In this document: positions 43,090 through 52,940 of the stretch, piece after piece
Layout: every line of letters begins with the position of its first letter
Position numbering within the stretch: the stretch's first letter is position 1
Program-made: the position numbers and the translations under genes
The notes under the pieces: model-generated
Told to the model about the DNA's origin: nothing
The model's input: the letters and a program-made list of their open reading frames with translations, nothing else
The model's database searches: none
NCBI GenBank assembly: GCA_020634245.1
Contig: JACKCC010000020.1
Coordinates: 72,075 to 136,074, forward strand
Origin: Ardenticatenaceae bacterium
GTDB lineage: Bacteria; Chloroflexota; Anaerolineae; Promineifilales; Promineifilaceae
DNA: 64,000 nt
Direction: 5' to 3'

Positions 43090-43887
43090 ATGGATGAGAT
43101 TCCGGTAGTTATTGTTGTCGGGGGTCAAGGCACCCGAATGCGTGGCAGCACAGCCACCAAAAAAGAGTTAGTTGAAGTCGGTGGCAAACCAATTTTATGG
43201 CATGTCATGCGGATTTTTTCGGCGTATGGACTGAATCGATTTGTGCTGACATTGGGCTATGAGGCCGACCAGATTCGCCGCTATTTTTTGCAGTACGAGG
43301 CGATGTCGCGCGATTTAACGTTGGCAATTGGCGGATCGGGCAACGGCCGTTCCGCCATCCAATACCACAACAGCACCGGCCACCCACCCTGGCAAATCAC
43401 CCTGGCCGATACCGGGCTGAACACTGAAAAAGCCAGCCGCATCGCCCGTGTGGCCCCCTACCTGAACGGCGACCGTTTTTTTGTGGCTTACGGTGATGAC
43501 ATTAGTGACGTAGATTTGCAGGCTCTGATCCAGTTTCACAAAAACCACGGCAAACTGGCCACGATAACGGCCGTACAAGTAGACCTGCAATATGGCGTTG
43601 TCGAAGCCGATGAACAGGGGCTGGTTTCCGGTTTTGTCGAACGCCCCCGCCTGCCCTACTGGATCAACGGCGGCTTTATGCTCTTCGAAAAACCCGTCCT
43701 GGAAATGATGGCCAATGGTGACGACGTCAATCTGGAAACCCAAATCCTGCCCCAACTGGCCCAACAAAATCAGCTCATGATTTACCGTCACACCGGTTTT
43801 TGGCAATCCATGAATACCATGAAAGATACCATGACGCTGGAAAAAATCTGGCGCGACAATCCCCCCTGGAAAGTATGGAGCGATTAG
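43090..43887 (+). CDS. Sugar-1-phosphate nucleotidyltransferase (RfbF-like)
   Basis: A 265-aa enzyme of the glucose-1-phosphate cytidylyltransferase type. The N-terminal VVIVVGGQGTRMRG is the nucleotide-binding signature, followed by ELVEVGGKPILWHVMRIFSAYGL, the FFVAYGDDISDVD metal site and INGGFMLFEKPVLEM. Predicted reaction: NTP + sugar-1-phosphate to NDP-sugar + PPi. The adjacent RfbG-like dehydratase suggests CDP-glucose as product (context inference). ATG 43090 fits the family start, and no Shine-Dalgarno is evident, so it may be leaderless or weakly initiated. It feeds surface-polysaccharide synthesis. Confidence 0.83.
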   Translation: MDEIPVVIVVGGQGTRMRGSTATKKELVEVGGKPILWHVMRIFSAYGLNRFVLTLGYEADQIRRYFLQYEAMSRDLTLAIGGSGNGRSAIQYHNSTGHPPWQITLADTGLNTEKASRIARVAPYLNGDRFFVAYGDDISDVDLQALIQFHKNHGKLATITAVQVDLQYGVVEADEQGLVSGFVERPRLPYWINGGFMLFEKPVLEMMANGDDVNLETQILPQLAQQNQLMIYRHTGFWQSMNTMKDTMTLEKIWRDNPPWKVWSD

Positions 43888-43930
43888 GCGAAATATCCAG
43901 CCCGTATCAAAACAAAGGCTAATCGCCCGC

Positions 43931-44920
43931 ATGGAGAGAATTTTGGACAATCAATTTTGGCGCGATAAACGAGTCTTCATCACCGGCGCAGCCGGATTAC
44001 TAGGCTCATGGCTCACAACCGAACTCGTCAGCCGGGGAGCCGACATCGTCGGACTCATCCGCGACCAGGTCACCCAATCCCCGCTGGTCAGCTCCGGCAC
44101 CATTCACCAGATTACCGTTGCCCACGGTGACATTTGCGACTACATGGCCATGGAACGCATCCTGGCCGAATATGAAATCGACACCATCTTTCATCTGGCT
44201 GCCCAGACCCAGGTAGGCATCGCCAACCGCGTGCCTATGTCCACCTTTGAGGCCAACATCAAAGGCACCTGGACAGTACTCGAAGCTGCCCGCCGTAATC
44301 CAACCGTCAACTGCATCCTGGTCGCCAGCAGCGACAAAGCTTACGGCCCGCAAACCGACCTGCCCTACCGGGAAGACCAGCCGCTGGAAGGGCATTACCC
44401 ATACGACGTTTCCAAAACTTGCGCCGATCTCATCGCCCGCTCCTACGCCCATACCTACGATTTACCCATTGGCGTGACCCGTTTTGCCAACCTGTACGGC
44501 GGCGGCGATTTGAACTGGAACCGGCTCATTCCCGGCACTATCCGCAGCGTGCTGCGCGGCGAACGGCCCATCGTCCGCTCCGATGGCTCCTTTAAGCGCG
44601 ATTATATCTTCGTTAAAGACGCCGTTTACGGCTACCTGACCCTGGCCGAACAAATCCACAAGCCCGGCATCACCGGCGAAGCCTTCAATTTTGGCATCTC
44701 GGAACCGGTGTCGGTTCTGGAAATGATCAACAACATTATTGAATTATCCGGCTGTGCCGACCTGGAACCAGTTATTCTGGATGAGGTTAAAAACGAAATT
44801 CAAGACCAGTACCTCTCATCGGACAAGGCCAGAGAGCTGCTGGGCTGGACTCCCCAATATTCTCTTACCGAAGGGCTGCGGGAGACGATGGCCTGGTACA
44901 AGGATTATTTAGGCCTTTAG
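43931..44920 (+). CDS. CDP-glucose 4,6-dehydratase-like SDR
   Basis: A 329-aa extended SDR. NAD-binding motif VFITGAAGLLGSWLTTEL, FHLAAQTQVGIAN, SSDKAYG, and catalytic Tyr-x3-Lys in YPYDVSKTCADL. GRFANLYGGGDLNWNRLIPG-type loops (here RFANLYGGGDLNWNRLIP) match RfbG. Predicted to convert CDP-glucose to CDP-4-keto-6-deoxyglucose. ATG 43931 begins inside its own purine-rich site. TTG 43943, with GGAGAG 5 nt upstream, would start the protein close to the typical N-terminus and is a credible alternative. Confidence 0.86.
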   Translation: MERILDNQFWRDKRVFITGAAGLLGSWLTTELVSRGADIVGLIRDQVTQSPLVSSGTIHQITVAHGDICDYMAMERILAEYEIDTIFHLAAQTQVGIANRVPMSTFEANIKGTWTVLEAARRNPTVNCILVASSDKAYGPQTDLPYREDQPLEGHYPYDVSKTCADLIARSYAHTYDLPIGVTRFANLYGGGDLNWNRLIPGTIRSVLRGERPIVRSDGSFKRDYIFVKDAVYGYLTLAEQIHKPGITGEAFNFGISEPVSVLEMINNIIELSGCADLEPVILDEVKNEIQDQYLSSDKARELLGWTPQYSLTEGLRETMAWYKDYLGL

Positions 44921-44976
44921 ACTACAACGAATGAAGAATTTAACGAATTGCGGATCTTTCGGATCTCGCGGGTTTT

Positions 44977-45042
44977 TGTCATTCCGAGCGAAGCGAGGAA
45001 TCCCAACACTTCTGGGATGCTTCACTTCGTTCAGCATGACAA
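44977..45042. repeat. Small palindromic dispersed repeat (TTGTCATTCCGAGCG type)
   Basis: Ends TTGTCATTCCGAGCGAAGCG and ...CACTTCGTTCAGCATGACAA pair as an imperfect inverted repeat around CCCAACACTTCTGGG. I recognise the type as a widely dispersed non-coding repeat in many bacterial phyla. No target duplication is visible. It lies in the gap between the dehydratase and the epimerase gene. Confidence 0.7.
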
Positions 45043-45154
45043 GCACAAGACACCAGGGAATCCCAAAGAACCTGAATTTTTTAGAACATTATTCGCTTAT
45101 TTCCAAATTCTTTGTTATCACCTGCATTGATCGAAATCAAACCACTCTCTCGCT

Positions 45155-46045
45155 ATGCGAATATTGGTAACCGGAGCCACCGGGTTTATCGGCCGTTCCC
45201 TGATTCCTGTGCTGCTGCAACGGCCGTACACACAGGTGGTTGTACTGCGGCTGGAAAGTGAAAGCGGACGGCCGTTTCCCCCACCTCTCACCTCGTTACG
45301 CCAACAATTTGACGTGGTTTACGCCGATTTACGCCACTTTGGCCTGATGGTGCGCGCCGTGCGCCAGGCTGAACCCGACGCCGTCATCCATCTGGCCGCC
45401 GTGGGCGCGACGGAGCCGTTTCTGCCCGCCGAAACGGCGCTGCGCCACAACGTCACCGGCACCATCAACCTGCTGCGCGCCTGCTTTGAAAAGATGAGCA
45501 GCATCCAGCAAATCATCGTCGCCCGCACGCCCGGCGAACGGAGCGCGATGAATGTCTATGCCGCCAGCAAAGCCGCCGCCTGGAACTTTTGCCAGATGTA
45601 CGGCCGTACCCAACAGTGGTCCATCCACGGGGCGATGATCTTCCAGGCTTACGGACCGTACCAGCCGGAACAAACCCTCATCCCCTCGGCCATAAAAGTA
45701 GCCCTGGCCGGGCAGGATTTTCCCATGACCAGCGGCGAACAAAAAAGGGACTGGATTCACGTGAGTGACGTCGCCGCCGGATTCGTGGCGATGCTGGGCC
45801 AACCACTTCCCCCCGGCACAACAGTCGAACTGGGAACCGGCCGGCTGACCAGCGTAGCCGATGTAGTGCGGCAAATTTATGCCCTGACCGGCAAAGGCGG
45901 CCAGCCGCAAATCGGCCTCCTCCCCGACCGGCCGGGTGAAGAAGCGGTTCAGGTGGCTGACGTGGGTCGGACGAAAGCGTTGGTGGGGTGGGAAACGGCC
46001 GTATCCCTGACCAACGGCCTGCGCCAACTGATTGTCGAAACATAG
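45155..46045 (+). CDS. NAD-dependent epimerase/dehydratase
   Basis: A 296-aa extended SDR: MRILVTGATGFIGRSLIPVLL at the N-terminus, DAVIHLAAVGATEPF, catalytic YAASKAAA (Tyr-x3-Lys), QAYGPYQPEQTLIPSAI, and KRDWIHVSDVAAGFVAML. Acts on a nucleotide-sugar, probably downstream of the RfbF/RfbG-like pair in making a deoxyhexose. The upstream Ser/Thr of the triad is in a divergent ARTPGE context. Rich in ACGGCCGT copies (4 within the gene). Confidence 0.86.
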   Translation: MRILVTGATGFIGRSLIPVLLQRPYTQVVVLRLESESGRPFPPPLTSLRQQFDVVYADLRHFGLMVRAVRQAEPDAVIHLAAVGATEPFLPAETALRHNVTGTINLLRACFEKMSSIQQIIVARTPGERSAMNVYAASKAAAWNFCQMYGRTQQWSIHGAMIFQAYGPYQPEQTLIPSAIKVALAGQDFPMTSGEQKRDWIHVSDVAAGFVAMLGQPLPPGTTVELGTGRLTSVADVVRQIYALTGKGGQPQIGLLPDRPGEEAVQVADVGRTKALVGWETAVSLTNGLRQLIVET

Positions 46046-46077
46046 CCAATTTAGGGATTTGTATCCGGTAATCGTAG

Positions 46078-46170
46078 GGGCAAGGCAATCGACCATGATC
46101 TTGGCCCAACAAACGTCATTTTCTCCGATTGCCTCGCCCAGGTTACCGCAAGTCTAGGTGAGGCGGTAAC
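46078..46170. repeat. Inverted repeats in the 46046-46445 spacer
   Basis: GGGCAAGGCAATCG (46078-46091) pairs with CGATTGCCTCGCCC (46126-46139), 13 of 14, resembling the core of a GTAGGGGC-type MITE. GTTACCGC (46142-46149) / GCGGTAAC (46163-46170) is a second one. Further on, TTAGCAA / TTGCTAA (46392-46398, 46409-46415) forms a possible operator 30 bp before the next gene. No coding sequence in this 400-bp gap. Confidence 0.55.
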
Positions 46171-46445
46171 AAGACAGAGCCATCGTTTCGGCAAAAGCCA
46201 TTCGCCACCACCCTGACCCGACAACAAATGATAGTTTAAATAAATCCTCAAAGTGACTCGACAGTGACTTTCGTCAAAACCCGGCAGGTAAAACAATTAC
46301 AAAAAGAAACAGGTAATGGTGGCACATTGGTGACACCCATTGCGTTCCCCCGGACCACTCCATTATAATGCGAGTTGTTCCGAATTTGCAGTTAGCAAAT
46401 TCTTGGTCTTGCTAAATTGGGTGGTTCACCCAGGAGGAAATAGGG

Positions 46446-47498
46446 ATGCCGTCATTATCGCGTATTACCCATCTTGTTACATCCTGGTCTTTGTTAGCTT
46501 TTGCACTGGCCACAGCGCTGTTATCTGCCTGTGGCCGCCAGATTGAAGTAAGTACTGTCTCGACGTTCACAAGCACCCCGAAACCCAGTCAAACACCTAC
46601 TCAAACCATCACCTCCACGCCAACCCAGACTGCAATACCCAAACCAACGGAAACGCCTTTGCCTACCCACACAGAAACACCAGTTCCTACATTTACACCT
46701 ACAGCGACGGCTACCGAACCGGCTGTTGAAACGATTGTTGTTGAAAGTGGCTTTTCTTTTCTACCCGTGTCAGGGTTTCTGGTTGATGTCCAGCCTAATC
46801 AAGTTGGAATAACCAGTAAAGATGATGAGATTCTTGTGTTTATGGCCACCAGCGACGAACCTACGGACATCTCCTTGCAAGATACACTGGATAACTTTAT
46901 TACCAATGCCGGCGCGAGCATGGGCGAGTTAACAGCCAACAAATCCTTTACGATGACAATTGGAGATGTAGAAGGTATTGCCGCAGATGTAACCGGAATA
47001 TTTCTTGGGAGTGACATGGAAGGACGGGTTGCCGTTGTCACCCCAACAGAATCTTTTACCTTTTTTGCTTTTGGTTTAGCTGTCAATAATCGTTGGAACG
47101 ATGAAGGCGTGTCGCTATTTGATAACGTCATCACCACCATCTCGTTTATAAAGGACCCGTTGCCAGAAGATACAGGCCCAACGGAGCCAAACGCTGATTT
47201 TCTACTTCCGATTCCCACTGGAAAACCGGCTGCAGAATGGAATGGCCTGCCCATTATGCCTCAAGCAATTGCAGGGGATGAGGGGGAAGGCAGCTATTAC
47301 TTTACGGTTGAAGCGACGGCTGAAGAAGTGGAGGCATTTTACGAAGATGAAATGCAGCAATTGGGATGGAGCTTGTTGGGGGTTGGAGAAGGCGAAACTG
47401 GCGCATTGTTAGTTATTTTCCAAAAAGAGAGTGAGGTGGCTTCTATTTCAATTTTGTTGTTTAACGAGAGTACATCCTATGTGTTCCTGGTCAGGTAA
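46446..47498 (+). CDS. Lipoprotein with Thr/Pro-rich stalk, unknown function
   Basis: A 350-aa lipoprotein. AGGAGGAAATAGGG precedes the ATG. The signal peptide ends with lipobox LLSAC. A long Thr/Pro/Glu stalk (about residues 40-95) leads to two small beta-rich domains, the second centred on YYFTVEATAEEVEAFYEDEM...GWSLLG. I do not recognise the family. It stands immediately before the first RHS remnant. By analogy with the lipoproteins between the RHS pieces it could be an immunity protein of a lost cassette, but it lacks their CELPCWWG signature, so this is weak. Surface-exposed. Confidence 0.8.
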   Translation: MPSLSRITHLVTSWSLLAFALATALLSACGRQIEVSTVSTFTSTPKPSQTPTQTITSTPTQTAIPKPTETPLPTHTETPVPTFTPTATATEPAVETIVVESGFSFLPVSGFLVDVQPNQVGITSKDDEILVFMATSDEPTDISLQDTLDNFITNAGASMGELTANKSFTMTIGDVEGIAADVTGIFLGSDMEGRVAVVTPTESFTFFAFGLAVNNRWNDEGVSLFDNVITTISFIKDPLPEDTGPTEPNADFLLPIPTGKPAAEWNGLPIMPQAIAGDEGEGSYYFTVEATAEEVEAFYEDEMQQLGWSLLGVGEGETGALLVIFQKESEVASISILLFNESTSYVFLVR

Positions 47499-47529
47499 AC
47501 AGCAAACAACAGGTTGGTTCTTAGTAGCG

Positions 47530-49272
47530 ATGTGCAACCCGATGTCCCTCAGGCCGGTCTTCCACGAAGGTGAGTTACGGCCGTTCAGCGACAGCAACTT
47601 CCGCCTCAAGCTTGCACTGAGCGAAGCGAATGTGACCATCCAGCACGGCGCGGCCGGAACCGGCAACGCCTGGCCCGATTTCACCTACGAGTACGACAAA
47701 GTGGGCAACATCACCAAAATGACCACCCTGAGCACGGCCGGAACCGACACCCAGACCTTTGGCTACGACGAACTCAACCGGCTGGTCAGCGCCAGCGCCA
47801 GCGGCGTCGCCCCCACTTACAGCGACGCCTACGCCTACAACCAGATTGGCAACGTCACCAGCTTCGATGGCGCAGCTTACACCTACAGCGCCAGCCATAT
47901 TCATGCCGTGGCCACGGCCAACGGCGTCACCTACACCTACGACCTCAACGGCAACATGACCCTGCGCGACGCCAGCGGCGCGGTCAACGATTACAGCCAG
48001 GTCTTCAACTTCGAAAATGAGCTGGAGAGCGTGACCAACAACGGCAGCCCGACCAGCTTCGCCTACGATGCCGCCGGGATTCGCGTCAAAACCACTGCCC
48101 CCAACAACACAATCACCGACTACCCCTTCCCCGGTTACGAAGTGGAGAATTCAACGGGGACGCCGACGGTGCGCATCACCTTCTCCATTGCCGGGCAGGC
48201 GGTGGCCCTTAAGGTCATGGGCAGCAGCACGGCCACTTACTACCTCTACAACGACCACCTGGGCAGTACGGCCACAATGAGCACAACCGGCGGCGGCACA
48301 GTGACCGGCAGCACTGCCCGTTACACCCCCTTTGGCGACTGGCGCACCGAACCCACCGCCAATTTGACCGACCGTGGCTTTACCGGCCACATGCACAACA
48401 ACCTGGGCAGCGCCCCGGATGACATTGGCCTCATCTACATGAATGCGCGCTGGTACGCCCCCGCTTTAGGACGGTTCATCAGCGCCGACACCATTGTACC
48501 GAACCCTATGAATCCACAATCGCTGAACCGGTACAGCTACACCCGGAATTCACCCCTTAATTTCACCGACCCCTCTGGTCATCGAGAATGCGGTAAAGAT
48601 TGTAATAACCCACTGCCTTACCAAAGGCCGCCAACAAGCGCAGAACAAGTTCAACAGGGTGTTGATACAAATATCTACGGCATTATATTCGCTGCAGATG
48701 ACGGTAAAGAATGGACAAATACTCAATTGCAAGAAACCTTGTCGGGAGCCAGAGATATAGAGCGTCGTATGATGTCGACTGGGTTGTTCGCCGGTTATGC
48801 GCCTGGGCAAATTTGGCGAGAAAAATATGGCACAGTGACAATGCTACTTTCATCTAGAACTCAATTCATTGGTGATGATGGTGAGTTACATGACATAACT
48901 CATGGAGGGTGGACCAATGGCAGTACGATTGAAGTATATGATACAGCCTCGAATGACCCTTTTAAATTTCGCCTTAATATGGTTCATGAATTTGCACACA
49001 GATTTAACGCCGTTACCGTAAATGCTACGGACATGAATCCTTACAATGACCTGGGGGCTGCAATTAAAAGTGAGATTCTCCCTCCGCGAAGTTTTGTTCG
49101 TGTTGGCATGGCAGCACCTCCTTATCAACAAAGTCCAGATTATAATATAGACGGTGAACTATATGCAGACATGTTTGTGAATTGGACCTATCAGAGTTTT
49201 ACTAATACCCCTCAAGGCATTCAGGACAAAGATTGGATGAACAGTCAAATGCCAATCTGGTTAGGGAAATAG
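47530..49272 (+). CDS. RHS-core remnant fused to a HExxH metallopeptidase tip (cassette 1)
   Basis: The frame is open from 47431, but its first part overlaps the upstream lipoprotein gene in another frame and has no RHS character. ATG 47530 is a conservative start and the true protein is 5'-truncated (no signal peptide, no ribosome-binding site). Residues to about 350 hold YD-repeats (YEYDKVGNITKMT, YTYDLNGNMT) and the RHS-associated core ending YNDHLGSTATM...GLIYMNARWYAPALGRFISAD...NPLNFTDPSGH. After this border comes a variable tip of about 225 aa with zinc motif HEFAH (48985-48999) and a later GELYADMF that could supply the third ligand. Polymorphic-toxin architecture. Confidence 0.78.
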   Translation: MCNPMSLRPVFHEGELRPFSDSNFRLKLALSEANVTIQHGAAGTGNAWPDFTYEYDKVGNITKMTTLSTAGTDTQTFGYDELNRLVSASASGVAPTYSDAYAYNQIGNVTSFDGAAYTYSASHIHAVATANGVTYTYDLNGNMTLRDASGAVNDYSQVFNFENELESVTNNGSPTSFAYDAAGIRVKTTAPNNTITDYPFPGYEVENSTGTPTVRITFSIAGQAVALKVMGSSTATYYLYNDHLGSTATMSTTGGGTVTGSTARYTPFGDWRTEPTANLTDRGFTGHMHNNLGSAPDDIGLIYMNARWYAPALGRFISADTIVPNPMNPQSLNRYSYTRNSPLNFTDPSGHRECGKDCNNPLPYQRPPTSAEQVQQGVDTNIYGIIFAADDGKEWTNTQLQETLSGARDIERRMMSTGLFAGYAPGQIWREKYGTVTMLLSSRTQFIGDDGELHDITHGGWTNGSTIEVYDTASNDPFKFRLNMVHEFAHRFNAVTVNATDMNPYNDLGAAIKSEILPPRSFVRVGMAAPPYQQSPDYNIDGELYADMFVNWTYQSFTNTPQGIQDKDWMNSQMPIWLGK

Positions 49273-49322
49273 AAAGTATGGGGTATTCATTATTCGATAA
49301 AATCTCAGGGAATTAGTAGGTT

Positions 49323-50351
49323 ATGGAGATGATTATGAGATGTATAATGCCAGCTCGACTGATGCGAAAGAAAAATTATTACCTGTTCATTGTTGGTGTC
49401 TTTATGTTAATCGGGTGTGCCTCGGCTACATCATCAACAGTACCAGACATTACCACAGAAAGGTTAATTAATGATCAAAGTGGTTTGCCTACACAAATTA
49501 CCCAGGAAAATGCAACCCCACAATCAACTGCAACAAACACCCTGCAACTAACCGCAACACTAGATTCGTCAATGTTAACAGTATCCTTAACTCCTCGCTC
49601 AAAGATAATCTCGCCAACACCTGCGCCCACGCCGACATTGACCAGCGAGCAAAAGGTGGATAACTTCACAAGATTTATGACTGAAAATGAAGGTTGTGAG
49701 TTGCCCTGTTGGTGGGGCATCATTCCTGGGGAAACTAAAATCGAGACAATTGTAGATCGGTTTGTGCCACAAGGGCTAGTTTGGTGGGAAGAGTGGAATC
49801 AACTGGATGCTTCAAGATTTGGATCCGGTGTCCTTGTGACATTTTCTACAGAAAAAGACATTATCCAAACCATCACCGTGTGGGGTGGCAATGAAGGGGA
49901 TACCCTTATACATGATTGGGGGCGTTATAGTTTAGATCAGGTGCTAACTCGTTATGGGATGCCCTCGCAGGTATTCGTTTATTATCCTTATAAAGCCGAT
50001 CCAGGTCCTTCTACTTATCACCTTTACTTGTTTTACGAAACGCTGGGGATTGAAATAGACTATGCAGGAATGTCTCAAGATTTTAATAATAAAGAAGAGT
50101 CACAAGTTTGCCCAAATCTACAAAACGTGTTCCGAATTAACCTTTTTCTTTACCAATCGGGGCAGATTAGTAATATTGTCGAAACGGTAATACCTCCTGA
50201 AACTATCAGCTTTATCGCTGGCCCAGAAACCGTCTATGATCTGATAAGTTGGGAACAAGCTACTAGCACCACCTTAGAATCTTTTTATGAGATATTCAGT
50301 CAACCTGATTTCGATGGCTGTTTTGACTTCAAACGCTATTGGACTTCATAA
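49323..50351 (+). CDS. Cys-rich lipoprotein B, candidate immunity protein for RHS tip 1
   Basis: A lipoprotein (lipobox MLIGC) with a Thr/Ser/Pro stalk and a 230-aa domain carrying CELPCWWGIIPGET, a DPGPSTYHLYLFYETLGIEIDYAG block and a final LESFYEIFSQPDFDGCFDF. It shares this whole pattern with the lipoprotein at 51913. ATG 49323 or in-frame ATG 49362 could start it. The latter sits right before the basic N-region. It begins 50 bp after the RHS-metallopeptidase tip, the place where immunity genes sit in RHS and CDI systems. That role is inference. An exported lipoprotein fits protection against an exported protease. Confidence 0.78.
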   Translation: MEMIMRCIMPARLMRKKNYYLFIVGVFMLIGCASATSSTVPDITTERLINDQSGLPTQITQENATPQSTATNTLQLTATLDSSMLTVSLTPRSKIISPTPAPTPTLTSEQKVDNFTRFMTENEGCELPCWWGIIPGETKIETIVDRFVPQGLVWWEEWNQLDASRFGSGVLVTFSTEKDIIQTITVWGGNEGDTLIHDWGRYSLDQVLTRYGMPSQVFVYYPYKADPGPSTYHLYLFYETLGIEIDYAGMSQDFNNKEESQVCPNLQNVFRINLFLYQSGQISNIVETVIPPETISFIAGPETVYDLISWEQATSTTLESFYEIFSQPDFDGCFDFKRYWTS

Positions 50352-50469
50352 GGAGCAAGCCCTCCGCTGCGGCACGGTCTTCTTTCTAACCATCCATGCG
50401 CCTCCGTTACGGGGGCGGTCTTCCTAGTGCTGGGGCCGCCGTACCCCGTCTTTTGCCTTAGTCTGAGGC

Positions 50470-51819
50470 TTGTTTAGCACGTTAACAACGGTTGGCCCAC
50501 CGCCAGAATTCGTGTCAAAACCATCGCCCCCAACGGCACAATCATCGACTACCCCCTTCGACTTCGCTCAGGGCAGGCTCTTCCCCGGCTACGAAGTGGA
50601 GAATCCAACGGGGACGCCGACGGTGCGCATCACCTTTTCCATTGCCGGGCAGGCAGTGGCGCTCAAGGTCATGGGCAGCAGCACGGCCACTTACTACCTG
50701 TACAACGACCATGCTTCGACGCTGCTCAGCACAGGTCTGGGCAGCGTGACCACAATGAGCACAACCGGCGGCGGCACAGTGGCTGACAGCACTGCCCGCT
50801 ACTACCCCTTTGGCGACTGGCGCACCGAACCCACCGCAAGCGACCCGAATGGGTCGCCCCTCACCGACCGGGGCTTTACCGGCCACATGCACAACAACCT
50901 GGGCAGCGCCCCGGATGACATTGGCCTCATCTACATGAATGCGCGTTGGTACGCCCCCGCTTTAGGCCGCTTCATCAGCGCCGACACGGTTGTGCCCAAT
51001 CCCATGAATCCGCAATCGCTGAACCGGTATAGCTATACGCGCAACTCGCCTCTTAATTTTACCGACCCCTTGGGCCATCGGGAGTGCGGGTTAGATGGCA
51101 ATTGCGATCCCCCACCTTCTTCTAAGCCTAATTCACCAGGAAACTTAATTTCCTTTAAAGGCGCAAACGGTCAGACATGGACTGACGCCGAAATGGCTAC
51201 AGTAAATAAAGGCGCTAATAATCTTGCCAACGCTTTAGCTCGAACCATTAATAATAATAGGTGGGGTGCCGCAAAATTGGGAGTAGGGACGTATTCACGT
51301 ATCTCCTCTGCGGACGCTTTTTTTGCAGTGTATGGTGGACCTGTAACCTTTTACAAGACAGGGACGGCTTGTGCTAAAGGTTGTTGGGGAGAGCGGGTTG
51401 GAGCAGTATGGGGAATCGGAGAGAGCGTCATCAATACATACACTCAAGCGTATGATGGTCAAGGCTTTGATATTACATCTGCCTATCAAGACGGACGAAA
51501 CTATGGTGAGCTTTGGGCTGTACATGAGCTTGGACATGCCTTCAATGCGGCCCGTTCCAATGCCACAGACAGTAAAGTCAATCCATATAACGACCTGGAT
51601 ATTGCTTTTGGTGAACATGGTGCACTAAATGGTTATGCTCTTAATCCCCGTGATGGTATGAACCCTTTTCCATGGCAACAACACCCTGGTAGTAACGCAA
51701 CAAATGAGGTATTTGCTGACTATTTCTTAAATTGGACATATAACAGTTTCTTAGATAACGATCCAGGAAGGGCACAATATAGCTGGATGAATCGCCACAT
51801 GCCCAATTGGGTTCCGTGA
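50470..51819 (+). CDS. RHS-core remnant fused to a HExxH metallopeptidase tip (cassette 2)
   Basis: A truncated RHS core. Upstream, 50506-50560 still encodes GIRVKTIAPNGTIIDYP in a different frame, so a 25-bp insert near 50558-50582 (TTCGACTTCGCTCAGGGCAG within it) has shifted the frame. From GYEVENPTGTPTVR onward it matches cassette 1, with a 9-residue insertion splitting the YNDHLGS motif (YNDHASTLLSTGLGS). After FTDPLGH comes a tip of about 245 aa with zinc motif HELGH (51523-51537) and ATNEVFADYFLNW, homologous to but diverged from tip 1. Without a full 5' RHS it is probably a silent donor cassette. Confidence 0.75.
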   Translation: MFSTLTTVGPPPEFVSKPSPPTAQSSTTPFDFAQGRLFPGYEVENPTGTPTVRITFSIAGQAVALKVMGSSTATYYLYNDHASTLLSTGLGSVTTMSTTGGGTVADSTARYYPFGDWRTEPTASDPNGSPLTDRGFTGHMHNNLGSAPDDIGLIYMNARWYAPALGRFISADTVVPNPMNPQSLNRYSYTRNSPLNFTDPLGHRECGLDGNCDPPPSSKPNSPGNLISFKGANGQTWTDAEMATVNKGANNLANALARTINNNRWGAAKLGVGTYSRISSADAFFAVYGGPVTFYKTGTACAKGCWGERVGAVWGIGESVINTYTQAYDGQGFDITSAYQDGRNYGELWAVHELGHAFNAARSNATDSKVNPYNDLDIAFGEHGALNGYALNPRDGMNPFPWQQHPGSNATNEVFADYFLNWTYNSFLDNDPGRAQYSWMNRHMPNWVP

Positions 51820-51912
51820 CATGACAACCCTTAATTTCCCATGCGATATAAGAGATTGGGTCTTGCAACACGAAATATATTGCCATAATTGGCTCTGAAC
51901 AAGGAAAATGGT

Positions 51913-52923
51913 ATGAGTACAAAATATATGTTTGGCAAGGTCAACCGTATTCTGTTTTTTACAGCTATCTTGCTTTGGACAGGTTGTACCAGGGATATGA
52001 ACGGCGTTCAGGCTAATGATACGAAGACGCCTGAACCTGTTACAGAGAGTATAACCCTGACGGCAACCACTTCGCCAACCAATACACCTTTTATTTCCTC
52101 ATCTACTCACACCCCTATTCCCGCCACCGCGACACCAACGGCCGTTCCCAATACCGCCACACCGACAGCTGTTCCACCGACTCCCTCACCCACGACTCTG
52201 CCAACGGCAACGCTAACCCATGAACAGGTAGACGCGAATCTGACTGAGTTAATGCTGACCAATGGCGGTTGTGAATTGCCTTGCTGGTGGGGAATTGTAC
52301 CTGGAGAAACACCAATTGATTCAACCCATGAGAGCTTAAAAGCATTAGGAGCATCCTTTCCAGGAGACACGTATGCAAGTTTTGGTATTGACTGGGGAGC
52401 AGCTATTGAATTTGAAGTTAATCATGGTATTGTCCAAACTATGGACATTGGAGGAAGTTATTCTCCTGGTTGGATTGATCGGGATAAGTATACGCAAGGT
52501 TGGCAATCCTACAGTTTGACGGCCGTTCTCGATCACTATGGCCTTCCCACACGAGTTCTGGTGTACAAACCATTCCAGGCTGATCCTGGCCAACCCAGTT
52601 ATCACCTGCTTGTTTTCTATGAGGACTCCGGTTTTGAAATAGACTATGTAGGGAGTATTGAAATCCTTAGTGATGGCAACTATTTTGCCTGCCCTAATAT
52701 GGCCGACATTTGGATGGTTCATCTGTTTCTTTATCAGCCAAGCCAAGTGGATAATGTAGTAGAGAGAATTCTCCCCGCATCCAGTATTGGTTACATAGCT
52801 GATGCCCAAACTGTCTATGATGTCATAAGTTGGCCAGAGGCAACCGGCACGTCATTGGAGTCCTTCTACGAAACTTTCCGTATGCCCGCAGCAAATGCCT
52901 GTTTTGAATTTGTAACACCATGA
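51913..52923 (+). CDS. Cys-rich lipoprotein C, candidate immunity protein for RHS tip 2
   Basis: A 336-aa paralogue of lipoprotein B. ATG 51913 has AAGGA 7 nt upstream, and the in-frame TTG at 51889 is rejected. Signal peptide with lipobox LWTGC, a repetitive Thr/Pro/Ala stalk (residues 30-100), then GGCELPCWWGIVPGET, a DPGQPSYHLLVFYEDSGFEIDYVG block and LESFYETFRMPAANACFEF. Follows RHS tip 2 by 93 bp. Paired divergence of tip and lipoprotein between cassettes is what a toxin/immunity pair would show. The stalk holds one ACGGCCGT copy. Confidence 0.8.
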   Translation: MSTKYMFGKVNRILFFTAILLWTGCTRDMNGVQANDTKTPEPVTESITLTATTSPTNTPFISSSTHTPIPATATPTAVPNTATPTAVPPTPSPTTLPTATLTHEQVDANLTELMLTNGGCELPCWWGIVPGETPIDSTHESLKALGASFPGDTYASFGIDWGAAIEFEVNHGIVQTMDIGGSYSPGWIDRDKYTQGWQSYSLTAVLDHYGLPTRVLVYKPFQADPGQPSYHLLVFYEDSGFEIDYVGSIEILSDGNYFACPNMADIWMVHLFLYQPSQVDNVVERILPASSIGYIADAQTVYDVISWPEATGTSLESFYETFRMPAANACFEFVTP

Positions 52924-52940
52924 TTGTCTTGTGAGGGTCA

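Noticed and set aside
46446..47498. Immunity protein for RHS cassette 1
   Set aside because: It precedes rather than follows the tip and lacks the CELPCWWG pattern of the two lipoproteins that do follow tips.
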